Shown here in pieces: positions 14,355 to 22,128 of a stretch of 27,272 nucleotides of DNA. The notes below the pieces were generated by a model that was given only the letters and a program-made list of their open reading frames with translations, was not told where the DNA came from and did no database searches. The DNA lies in contig CAZPJD010000124.1 of NCBI GenBank assembly GCA_964586775.1, positions 1-27,272 on the forward strand, given 5' to 3'. The stretch comes from JADLEX01 sp964586775. Lineage in GTDB: Bacteria; Lernaellota; Lernaellaia; JACKCT01. Each line of letters opens with the position of its first letter. Positions within the stretch are counted from its first letter, which is position 1. The position numbers and the translations under genes are program-made.

Positions 14355-15871
14355 GCCCCGCGCGCGCCCTCGCTCCGCACTTCGCCAACCCGGATGAAGA
14401 ACTTCGCGGCGACGACGTAAACGCCGATCCACGTCGCGGCGAGCACGGCGAGTGCGAGGGCCACGTGGTTCGCGTTCGCGAAGAGCAGGCGAATCGCGTT
14501 CGACTCGTCGGATCCGACGATCCGCGCCGTGCGCACGGAGACGGCGACGATGGCCCGCGCCCCGTCGCGCAGAGCGCCGAGCCCGCCGATCGAGACGAGC
14601 GTCATGAACGCGGTCCAAAACAGCGGCGCGCCGACCGACGAGTGGCGATGCATGCGGTCCAGCGCATAGGCCGACGCGACGAACAGAATCGGCGTGATGT
14701 GAAAAATGTAGCGCGGTGAAAAGCTCTCGCCGCCGAAGAGCGTGCGGTGCGCGCTCATGAGCAGCAGCGTGGGCACGACGACGACGGTCAGGGCCGCGAA
14801 CACCGTTCGCGTCTCGCGATTCTTCAGGCCAACAGCGAAGGCGGGGAACGAAAGAAACAGGATCGGCGCGACGAACAACAACCCGGTGAAATTCGCCGCG
14901 CGGTAATGAGCCAGGAACTCGCCGCCAAAGCCCGTGCGCGCGGCGATGGATTCGGGAATCGCCCCGCGGTTCAGGAGGAGAAAGCGCAGCCCATCCCCTA
15001 CCGATCCCGAAAACGTCCCGGCGAAGGTGCGCGCCCACTCGTGCTGCACGGAGTGCGCGTAGCTCGTCACCCAAGGCGCGCCGAAACACGCGGTGTTGTA
15101 TGCGCCGAGCAACGCCGGGCCGACCAGCGCGAGCGATAGCGGCAGGGCCAGTGCGCGATTCGCCCGCGCGGCGCGCCATGCCGGCCACGCGAGCGCAAGC
15201 GGAACGGGGGCGATGACGATCGACGAATAGTCGAAAAGCGGCAGCATTCCCGACGCGAGAGAGCAAAGGGCGAGGGAGGGCGCGTCGACCGCGTTCTCGC
15301 GCACACGGATCGCCGCCCACAGCGCCACGACGACGAGCAGCGCCGTCGGCACGTGGCGGCTGTAGATCGACGCGAGCGGCCACGTGAGAAATGCCAGCGC
15401 GAAGTTCGCACACAGCACGAGGCGGATTCGCAGGCTCGCACAGAATCTGTGCATCAGGAAAAACAGGGCGACCACGCACCCGGCGGCCGAGACGCAAAAG
15501 AACAGCGCCATCGTCCGCGACGCCTCGCCGCCGATCAGCGTCGGCACATCCCGCGCGGGCGCGCCGTCGGCGATGCGGCCCACGGCGTAAAACGGCATCG
15601 AAAATATCGCCGGGCCCGGCGGCCAGTGGATGAAAACGTCATCCCCTCGGCGCGCGTGGTCGTCGAGCCAACCGCGCGCGGCGAACTCATTCACCGAGAG
15701 GCGATGATCGTCCCACAGGCTCTGCGCGAGGTAACGCAGAGAAAACGCCTCGCCCGCCGCGCCCGAAATCGACAGCGCATAGAACGCGGAGAGCGCAAAC
15801 GCCGCGGCGCAGGCGATGCGCGCGGTCCGTCGGTTGGGCGATGCGGGTGGCGACAATGAAGTATCCGACAC
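14351..15871 (-). CDS. Large polytopic membrane protein, probably a GT-C/PMT-like glycosyltransferase
   Basis: This 506-residue protein has around ten hydrophobic helices. After the first helix there is a loop with SLWDDHRLSVNEFAARGW and HWPPGPAIFSMPFYAVG; such an Asp-containing first loop and PPG motif are common in GT-C enzymes that use polyprenyl-phosphate sugars. A later FGGESFSPRYIFHITPIL segment resembles the 'RYxxxxxP' motif of the same group. The assignment is by architecture, and the family is not recognised with certainty. The start is a GTG at 15871 without an obvious Shine-Dalgarno sequence; TATGAT lies 15 nt upstream. It ends on the efp promoter and is divergent from the lipoprotein operon at 15966. 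The PTPS-related gene beyond efp encodes a similar class of protein. Confidence 0.65.
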   Translation of the reverse strand: MSDTSLSPPASPNRRTARIACAAAFALSAFYALSISGAAGEAFSLRYLAQSLWDDHRLSVNEFAARGWLDDHARRGDDVFIHWPPGPAIFSMPFYAVGRIADGAPARDVPTLIGGEASRTMALFFCVSAAGCVVALFFLMHRFCASLRIRLVLCANFALAFLTWPLASIYSRHVPTALLVVVALWAAIRVRENAVDAPSLALCSLASGMLPLFDYSSIVIAPVPLALAWPAWRAARANRALALPLSLALVGPALLGAYNTACFGAPWVTSYAHSVQHEWARTFAGTFSGSVGDGLRFLLLNRGAIPESIAARTGFGGEFLAHYRAANFTGLLFVAPILFLSFPAFAVGLKNRETRTVFAALTVVVVPTLLLMSAHRTLFGGESFSPRYIFHITPILFVASAYALDRMHRHSSVGAPLFWTAFMTLVSIGGLGALRDGARAIVAVSVRTARIVGSDESNAIRLLFANANHVALALAVLAATWIGVYVVAAKFFIRVGEVRSEGARGA

Positions 15872-15930
15872 GTGAGAATCGACGCGATCATAGCGAATAT
15901 TCCGGGATGCCGCGCGGGGCTTCGTCGCCC

Positions 15931-15959
15931 CTGTTACGCATCCCGCCTTGTGCTACGAT
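15931..15959 (+). promoter_or_regulatory. Weak promoter-like element for the EEP lipoprotein operon
   Basis: TACGAT (15954-15959) sits exactly 6 nt ahead of the ATG at 15966, the same distance as in the promoters at 1456 and 11768. The -35 match (CTGTTA, 15931-15936, 17-nt spacer) is poor, so support is mainly the -10 box and the repeated geometry. Confidence 0.35.
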
Positions 15960-15965
15960 CTTCAC

Positions 15966-18260
15966 ATGAGAACCGCGACCACGATCACATGGGTTTTCTT
16001 CGCAATCCTCGCACTCCTCGTACTCCTCGCGGGCTGCGGCGACGATGACGACGATTCGCATTCGTCGGACGACGGCGTCACGGGCGACGATGACGACGAC
16101 GCGTCGGACGACGATCTCGACGACGACGCGGATGACGACACGTGGCCGCCGCTCCCGGACGACGACGCGGACGACGACGATCATCCGGTGCTCGCCGAGA
16201 CCAAGCCACTGCGTTGGGGGCGCTATGTGTGCGCCGAAACCGACCCGCCCGGGTCGAGCGTCGTCATCGGCAGCTACAACGTCTACGGTGGGCACTTCGC
16301 CACCGCGGAGCAGATCGGCGAGGCGCTGGCCGATCACGGTCCCTACGACCTGTTCGCGCTTCAAGAGGTGCCCGACGAAGCCTTTGCCCAAACCATCGCC
16401 GCCGAAATGGGCATGGATCATCTGGAATACGCGGACGGCATCGCGCTGATTTCGGCGACGCCTCTCGTCGATCCCGAGGTCGTCTATTTCACGGGCAGCG
16501 GCCGGCACGTGGTGCGCGCAAACACCACCGTCGACGGTGCCCAGGTTTCGGCCTACGCGATCCACATCAGTTGGGACGAAGAGGGCAACCGGCAGACGCG
16601 CGAACTGGTTGACACCATCCTGCCCGCCGACGACGCGGAGCGGATCGTGATCGCCGGCGACTGGAACGACGAATTGGGCTCGACGCAGATGCGCATCCTG
16701 TCCGAAGTGATGGCCGAGGCGTGGGCGTCGATGGGCGTGCCGCCATCGTCGCGGGTGACATGGCCGTCGGTGTATTTCTACGGGACCGAAGGCCGCCAGC
16801 TCATCGACAACGCCTACTTCAACAAAAGCTCGGGCGCGTGCGCCGTGCGCGGCGAGATTCTGAATTTCACGCCGCCGCTGTCCGACCACAAACCCCAGTG
16901 GAGCGAGATTGCGTTCCCCGCGTCGCCCGCCCCGTCGGCCCCGATTCTGCTCGACGCGATGCAGGGCTTCGGCGACCGGGCGATCGCGCTGCTGTTCGAT
17001 CGGCCGATGGCCGATGTCTCGGTCATCGTCGCCCAAGGCGAGGCGGAGGTTTCGCCCGATTCGTTCGACCTGTTGGGAGACGGCGACATCGTGAAGCTGA
17101 ATTTCGCGGGGCCGCTGCCCGCGCCCGCCGACCTGAACATCTATGTGACCGACGCGACCGACGCCGAGGGGAACGCGCTCGCCGAACCCGCGTGGATCCC
17201 CTTTGCGTTTCGCGAGGAGCTGCTCACCGACGGCGGCGCGGAGGCCGGCGGCGAGGGCTGGACGATGGTTCGCTCCATCGTCAACGGGGGCTGGTTCTGG
17301 GTGGAACCCCTCGACGGCGACCGCGTGTTCACCGGCGGGACCGCATCGCTGAAGTCCAAGGCGATGCAAGGCGCGGACCTGACCCGCTACGCAAGCGCGA
17401 TCGACGAGGGCCGCGCGCGCATCGTGCTCTCGGGCGCGTCGCGCACCGGCACCGTTCTGCTCGGCGACCTGCCCTATAGCTGGCTGATCCCCTACGACGA
17501 GGCCGAGGCGGTGGTGGACCTGTACGACGCCGGCGGCCGACTGACCGGTCACGTCAGCGCCGGGCGCTTCGACGCGCTCTACTGGCAGCCGTGGCGCGCG
17601 GTGGGCGAAATCCCGCCGGGCACGCGCTACGCCCGCGTCACGCTACGCAGCGTGGCGATGGGCTTGCTGGGCGCGGTCAACGTCGCGTCGTTCGACGCCG
17701 TGTCGCTCACCGTCGACGTGCGCGCCGAATCGTCGGGCGTCGTTTCGGCGAATCTGATCGACAACCCGCTCTTCGATGACGGGCTCGACCCGTGGACCGG
17801 CAGCGGCGGCGTGGTCGTCATGCGCGACCACTGGCTGCCGCTGTTTTTCCTGCCCGAGGCCGACGTGCCCTCGGCGACCGGCGACCACCTCCTCGCCGCG
17901 GCGATGATCCCCGAAATCGAGCAATGGGCGACGCAGTCCTTCGCGCTGCCCGCGCCTCTCGCGGGCGACATCGACGCGGGCGCGCTGTCGATGCGCTTCG
18001 GCGCGTGGATGACCAGTTGGGATGGACGCAACGAGGCGACGCTGACGGTGCGCTTCCTCGGCGAGTCCGGAGAGGAACTCGGCGATGCGTCGATCGGCCC
18101 GATCAACACGCCGGAATGGTTCGCATACGAGGAATCCGCGGATGTTCCGCCGGGTGCGCGCCGCGCCGAGATCGAGTGGCGCGTGACCGGCGACGAACCC
18201 GTGACATACGGTTCGTTCCTCGACGCGCCTTACGCGGTTTTGGTGGAGACCGCGAAGTGA
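15966..18260 (+). CDS. Asp-tethered lipoprotein with endonuclease/exonuclease/phosphatase domain
   Basis: This 764-residue secreted lipoprotein has a lipobox LLAGC (Cys24) and a 50-residue Asp-rich tether. The EEP-fold catalytic domain (about 98-315) retains N105 (GSYNVYGG), E134 (LQEVPDE), H200 (AIHIS), D232 and N234 (GDWND), D281 (QLIDNAYF) and SDHKPQ (306-311). This is the full set expected for a metal-dependent phosphodiesterase of the DNase I/nuclease type. It is followed by an Ig-like domain (about 318-415) and two carbohydrate-binding-like beta-sandwich regions, each beginning with a 'LLTDGGAEAGGEGW' or 'LIDNPLFDDGLDPW' motif. Candidate substrates are extracellular DNA, phospholipid or sugar phosphate. 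ATG 15966 begins the signal peptide; the frame is open to 15948. It overlaps the next gene by 4 nt. Confidence 0.85.
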   Translation: MRTATTITWVFFAILALLVLLAGCGDDDDDSHSSDDGVTGDDDDDASDDDLDDDADDDTWPPLPDDDADDDDHPVLAETKPLRWGRYVCAETDPPGSSVVIGSYNVYGGHFATAEQIGEALADHGPYDLFALQEVPDEAFAQTIAAEMGMDHLEYADGIALISATPLVDPEVVYFTGSGRHVVRANTTVDGAQVSAYAIHISWDEEGNRQTRELVDTILPADDAERIVIAGDWNDELGSTQMRILSEVMAEAWASMGVPPSSRVTWPSVYFYGTEGRQLIDNAYFNKSSGACAVRGEILNFTPPLSDHKPQWSEIAFPASPAPSAPILLDAMQGFGDRAIALLFDRPMADVSVIVAQGEAEVSPDSFDLLGDGDIVKLNFAGPLPAPADLNIYVTDATDAEGNALAEPAWIPFAFREELLTDGGAEAGGEGWTMVRSIVNGGWFWVEPLDGDRVFTGGTASLKSKAMQGADLTRYASAIDEGRARIVLSGASRTGTVLLGDLPYSWLIPYDEAEAVVDLYDAGGRLTGHVSAGRFDALYWQPWRAVGEIPPGTRYARVTLRSVAMGLLGAVNVASFDAVSLTVDVRAESSGVVSANLIDNPLFDDGLDPWTGSGGVVVMRDHWLPLFFLPEADVPSATGDHLLAAAMIPEIEQWATQSFALPAPLAGDIDAGALSMRFGAWMTSWDGRNEATLTVRFLGESGEELGDASIGPINTPEWFAYEESADVPPGARRAEIEWRVTGDEPVTYGSFLDAPYAVLVETAK

Positions 18261-20173
18261 AGAGTATTCGCGTTGAGACCGTGGTGATGCTCTTTTTCGC
18301 ACTCCTCGCCGGTTGTTCGGGCGACACGGGCGACGATTCCTCGCCGGATGAATCGGCGAGCCCCGACGACGACACCGGCGCGGACGACGACCTGGACGAC
18401 GATGCGGTGATCGATGACGACGCCGACGACGACGCGGACGAGCCCGCGTTTTGCGATGTGGACGAGAATCGGATCGACGAAATCGTCGCCGCGTGGAGCC
18501 TGCGTCGAAAGGTCGCGCAGATGTACTACGTGGGGGTCGACATTTTCCCGCTTTTCGAGAGCCCCGACGCGATCGAGATGGTGCGCGATCTGGGCGTGGG
18601 CGCGGTACACGAAAAAATCCTGCTGACGCTCGGCGCGTGGCCCGAGTGGACGATCAACAACACGAATGCGTTGCAGGACCTTGCGATGGGCAACGACCCG
18701 CCCGTGCCGCTGTTCATCGGCATCGATCAGGAGGGCGGCATCCCGCAGTCGCTGTCGTCGCTCTTCGGCGGAACCGACACGCCGGGGAACCTGGGGCTCG
18801 GCGCGACCTTCGATCCCGAGGCCACCGCCGCGTCGTATGGGATCATGGCCGAGCAGCTTCACACGCTTGGCATCAACGTGAATCTCGCCCCCGTGCTCGA
18901 CGTGATGACCGACTCGGACGAGACCTCGATGTACACGCGCAGCTTCGGCGAGATCACCGACGAGGTCGCCGCGCACGCCCGCGCCGCCGTGCGCGCCACG
19001 CGCCGCGAACTCGTGATTCCCACGCCGAAACACTTTCCCGGGCAAACCGCCGCGCCGGGCGACGAGCACACGTCGATGCCGGTTGCGATTCAGGACGAAG
19101 ACACGCTGCGCGACGTGTACCTCGCGCCGTTCGCCGCGGCGATCGAGGCCGGCGCGGACATGGTGATGCCCACGCACGCGCGTTTTTGGGCGTTCGATCC
19201 CGATTACCCCGCGTCGCTCAGCCACGAGATTCTGACGGGCGTACTTCGCGAAGAATTGGGGTTCGAGGGCGTCATCATCACCGACGACCTGAACATGGTC
19301 GGCGTGACCGGAAACGACTGGGGCGAGATGCCAGACATCCTCGCGATTCAGGCCGGCGCGGATATGCTGATGGATATCTTCGAGGATTTCGATCCGGTCG
19401 CGAGCCCGTTTCGCGCAGCGCCCTATCCCGACACGGTGGCCGCGCAGATCGACGCCGTGGCCGCCGCGGTCGAGGACGGGCGCATCACGCCCGCGCGCAT
19501 CGACGAATCGGTGCGCCGCATCCTCGCGCTCAAGATGAAGTACTGCCTGTTCGAGAATCCCTTCCGCGAACCCGCCGGCGCGGGCGCGCGGGTCGACACG
19601 CCCGATCAGCACGCGCTCGCCGCCTCGCTCCACGACCGCGCCGTGACGCTGGTGCGCGACGACGAGGGACTCGTGCCGATCGACTCCGCCACGACGGTGC
19701 ATGTCATCGCCCCGGCGCTCGTCGTATGGGAAGCGTATCCCACGGCGGGGTGGCCGAATCTGGCGGGCGAGACGCTGCTCGGCGCGATGCGCGCGTTCGA
19801 TCCGACGGCGAAAGGTGCGCTCTTCGGCTCGCCAACGTCGCCGATGGCCGCGGACGCCATCGTCGCGGGGGCGGAGGCGACGGACGCCGACGTCATCGTC
19901 GTCGCCACCTACAACGCGCGCGACGACGACACGCAGGCCGACATGGTGCGGCGGATTCTCGATCTGGACCGTCCGACCGTCATCGTGTCGCTCGCCATGC
20001 CCTACGATCTTTCCGCATTTCCCGACGCGCCGACCTATCTGGCCGCATACAGCAACCGCGATCTCGCGGCCCGGGCCGTCGCGCGCGTGTTGTATGGAGT
20101 CGTCGCGGCGACGGGGCGTTTGCCGGTGGGCATCCCGGGTCTTTACGAAGCCGGCGACGCATTCGGAAGGTGA
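18257..20173 (+). CDS. Asp-tethered glycoside hydrolase family 3 lipoprotein (NagZ-like)
   Basis: This 638-residue protein starts at a GTG inside the GTGA overlap with the previous stop, so the pair is translationally coupled. The signal peptide ends LLAGC (Cys20); an Asp-rich tether spans about 22-62. The GH3 N-terminal domain carries K258-H259-FPG and D269-E-H271, aligning with the NagZ KHFPG...DSH acid/base dyad, and ITDDLNM with D343 as likely nucleophile. The His that normally follows KHFPG is Gln here. The GH3 C-terminal domain is present (HDRAVTLVRDDEGLVPI onward), so it is the two-domain form. The likely activity is exo-beta-N-acetylglucosaminidase or a related glycosidase acting outside the cell. 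Confidence 0.88.
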   Translation: MKSIRVETVVMLFFALLAGCSGDTGDDSSPDESASPDDDTGADDDLDDDAVIDDDADDDADEPAFCDVDENRIDEIVAAWSLRRKVAQMYYVGVDIFPLFESPDAIEMVRDLGVGAVHEKILLTLGAWPEWTINNTNALQDLAMGNDPPVPLFIGIDQEGGIPQSLSSLFGGTDTPGNLGLGATFDPEATAASYGIMAEQLHTLGINVNLAPVLDVMTDSDETSMYTRSFGEITDEVAAHARAAVRATRRELVIPTPKHFPGQTAAPGDEHTSMPVAIQDEDTLRDVYLAPFAAAIEAGADMVMPTHARFWAFDPDYPASLSHEILTGVLREELGFEGVIITDDLNMVGVTGNDWGEMPDILAIQAGADMLMDIFEDFDPVASPFRAAPYPDTVAAQIDAVAAAVEDGRITPARIDESVRRILALKMKYCLFENPFREPAGAGARVDTPDQHALAASLHDRAVTLVRDDEGLVPIDSATTVHVIAPALVVWEAYPTAGWPNLAGETLLGAMRAFDPTAKGALFGSPTSPMAADAIVAGAEATDADVIVVATYNARDDDTQADMVRRILDLDRPTVIVSLAMPYDLSAFPDAPTYLAAYSNRDLAARAVARVLYGVVAATGRLPVGIPGLYEAGDAFGR

Positions 20174-20187
20174 GCGGGCGATTTCGC

Positions 20188-20216
20188 TTGTGAAGCCCCG
20201 TCGCGCGCGGTACCAT
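20188..20216 (+). promoter_or_regulatory. Promoter of the 268-residue lipoprotein gene
   Basis: TTGTGA (20188-20193), a 17-nt spacer and TACCAT (20211-20216) lie 26 nt ahead of the ATG at 20243. The leader holds a GAGGTGA Shine-Dalgarno sequence, in contrast to the leaderless genes in this window. Confidence 0.6.
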
Positions 20217-20242
20217 TTCCTTGTCCGCACTCGAGGTGAGTC

Positions 20243-21049
20243 ATGTCGACGCGTCGCCCGGTTGCGTTTGCCTGCGTTCTCGTTCTGGCCTTGACGGTCG
20301 CCGGTTGCGGCGCTCGCCCCGACACTCCCGAGGCGACGCAGGCGTGGGCGGACGTTCAGACGCAGCTCGACCGCGACATGCCGGGCCAGTCGGTCAACCA
20401 GCTCAAGAGCTTTCTGATCCTGTGGAAGAAGTACGAGGTCGGCTCGCTGGCCGAAAAGGAGATTGCCGGGATCGAGGCGGATCTCGACGACACGGTCAAT
20501 CGCGCCCTCGACCGTGCGCGCAACGGCGAATTCCGCGCGGCCACGGCCACGTTGGAAGACGTCGCGTCGAATTTTGCGCGCACGCCCGCGGGCAAGGCCG
20601 CCGCCAAGCAGCTCGAATGGGAGCTGCCGATGTTGCACGCACGGTCGCTACTGATGAAGCACCGCCAGGGCTCGGCGAAGAAGATCCTCGACCGGCTGCT
20701 GGCCGCGAATCCCTCGGGCGAACGTGCGGCCGAAATCAACGCGCTGCTCGGCAACATCTCGCTCGTCGACACGGCCGAGCGACAGGCCGAGAGCGCGCGG
20801 ATGCGGGCCGTCGCGGCGAAGATCCGCATGTTCATGGCCGTTCAGATCGCAAACAACGACGCCGCGCCGCTCATCTTTGGCACGGCGGATCTGGCGAAGA
20901 TCGACGAGGGTTCGGGCAAACTGAGCGAAACGGTGACGGTCGAGTCCTACACCGCGACGGGCAAGGACTTTCGCGTCGTCGTGAAGTCGAAGATGGACGG
21001 CATCGAACCGTGGGAGATCACGCCCGACGTCATGCGTCCGGTGGAGTGA
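20243..21049 (+). CDS. Helical lipoprotein of unknown function
   Basis: This 268-residue protein has a signal peptide ending TVAGC (Cys22) and no Asp tether. Residues about 30-200 are alpha-helical with Ala/Leu/Lys/Arg spacing like tetratricopeptide repeats (for example NGEFRAATATLEDVASNFARTPAGKAAAKQL and KHRQGSAKKILDRLLAANPSGERAAEINALLG). The C-terminal ~60 residues change to beta strands (SGKLSETVTVESYTATGKDFRVVVKSKMDG). I do not recognise the family. TPR-type lipoproteins often scaffold envelope complexes. The start is supported by GAGGTGA and a promoter. The gene is convergent with the next lipoprotein gene. Confidence 0.8.
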   Translation: MSTRRPVAFACVLVLALTVAGCGARPDTPEATQAWADVQTQLDRDMPGQSVNQLKSFLILWKKYEVGSLAEKEIAGIEADLDDTVNRALDRARNGEFRAATATLEDVASNFARTPAGKAAAKQLEWELPMLHARSLLMKHRQGSAKKILDRLLAANPSGERAAEINALLGNISLVDTAERQAESARMRAVAAKIRMFMAVQIANNDAAPLIFGTADLAKIDEGSGKLSETVTVESYTATGKDFRVVVKSKMDGIEPWEITPDVMRPVE

Positions 21050-21111
21050 TTCGGCGCAACAAAGACCGGCGCGTTCACCCCGGTCGCCGCACGCGATTTC
21101 ACAAAAACGGG

Positions 21112-21981
21112 TCAGTTCGCCCGGTAGTCCGCGAGCTTCTCGTTCACGGGGGGGCTGCCTTTGGAGAAGTCGATGCCGGTCAGCGTCTGCGCATCCTTGA
21201 AGAACTGCACCAGGAACGGATCGGTCGACGTCACCATGTTCTTGAGCGCCGCCGCCGGATCCGCCGCCTCGATGTAGACCGCGATCAGCATGCCGTTCGG
21301 CGAACTCGCCTTGAAAACGCGTTCAAAGGTCACGCCGGTCAGCGCGCGCGTGCGGTCGAAGTCGGCCGCCTTCGGGCCTTCCATGTCCGTCATCCACTTT
21401 TCGGCATCGGCTTCCTTGCCCTTCAGGACCGGGATGAAGAACGCATTGCCCGCGCCTCCACGCTTGCCGTCGCCGTCGTAGCTCGCGCCCAGCACGACCG
21501 GCGGCATGGGCTGCGTCAGATCGATGCCGTGCACGTCCTTGAGCAGCGCGATAAAGTCCTTGTCCGCGGGTGTTGCACCCTTCTGGAACGACTCGAACGC
21601 GGCCTTCGGATCGGCGGCCTCGATATACACGACGGCGAAATCGCCGTGCGGCGTCTTTTGCACGAAGACGGACTCCTGCGTCATACCGGCGGCCTTGCGA
21701 GAGGCGGCGTATTCCTCTTTGCGGGGACCATTCATCTGCGCGATGAATGTTTTCCACGCGTCCATCTTTCCGGGCAGGACCGGCGCAACCACGATCATCG
21801 AGCCCGCCTTCGCTTCCGCGGGGGGCGGCGAAGGCGGTGGGGGAGGCGGCGGAGGGGGAGGCGGTTCGGTCTTGGCGACCGGAGCGGCGGGCGGTTCCTT
21901 GGGCGGCGCGCCCCCGCACGCGACAGCGAAGATCAAAATCGGGACAAGAACGCACAGCGCGCGCACGCGAAGCAGACTCAT
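21112..21981 (-). CDS. Lipoprotein with polyproline linker and two copies of a ferredoxin-like (ABM/EthD-like) domain
   Basis: This 289-residue protein has a lipobox FAVAC (Cys22), then a linker with 11 consecutive prolines (40-50). Two homologous ~100-residue domains follow. Copy 1 (about 62-161) has SVFVQKTPHGDFAVVYIEAADPKAAF and HGIDLTQPMPP; copy 2 (about 179-278) has RVFKASSPNGMLIAVYIEAADPAAAL and TGIDFSKGSPP. The VYIEAADP strand and the following helix fit a dimeric alpha/beta-barrel (ferredoxin-like) fold, where an internal duplication mimics the usual dimer. Small monooxygenases and heme or ligand binders use this fold, but no cofactor residue can be assigned. Translation of the proline run should need EF-P, encoded at 13704-14270. 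GGGAGG precedes the ATG. Confidence 0.8.
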   Translation of the reverse strand: MSLLRVRALCVLVPILIFAVACGGAPPKEPPAAPVAKTEPPPPPPPPPPPSPPPAEAKAGSMIVVAPVLPGKMDAWKTFIAQMNGPRKEEYAASRKAAGMTQESVFVQKTPHGDFAVVYIEAADPKAAFESFQKGATPADKDFIALLKDVHGIDLTQPMPPVVLGASYDGDGKRGGAGNAFFIPVLKGKEADAEKWMTDMEGPKAADFDRTRALTGVTFERVFKASSPNGMLIAVYIEAADPAAALKNMVTSTDPFLVQFFKDAQTLTGIDFSKGSPPVNEKLADYRAN

Positions 21982-22073
21982 GCGACCTCCCGCGCGAACG
22001 CACCCGTGCGCCGCGCCCGTTCAAGGTTGAATGTGGAGACGCGCGCAGCCTGAACCCGGCGTGTGGCGCACAC

Positions 22074-22089
22074 CATGACCAAGGTCATG
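22074..22089. promoter_or_regulatory. Crp/Fnr-like palindrome upstream of the duplicated-domain lipoprotein
   Basis: CATGACC (22074-22080) and GGTCATG (22083-22089) form a 7-bp inverted repeat around AA. The TGACC-N2-GGTCA form resembles sites of some Crp/Fnr-family regulators. It lies about 95 nt upstream of the gene starting at 21981 on the minus strand, a plausible activator distance. No regulator gene is in the window, so this is only a candidate operator. Confidence 0.35.
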
Positions 22090-22128
22090 CGCTTTCGCCA
22101 CGCGGCGTCGTGAGACGCGACTCGGGGA

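Noticed and set aside
16040..16190. Repeated GAC/GAT triplets that could look like a short tandem repeat or CRISPR-like array
   Set aside because: They encode the Asp tether in frame, with irregular units and no spacers.
18230..20638. 802-codon minus-strand frame opposite the GH3 gene
   Set aside because: It is an antisense shadow; the plus strand encodes a complete GH3 enzyme with catalytic residues and lipobox.
21064..21085. GACCGG/CCGGTC hairpin between two convergent lipoprotein genes
   Set aside because: The stem is only 6 bp with a 10-nt loop and no T-run on either strand, so it is not convincing as a terminator.
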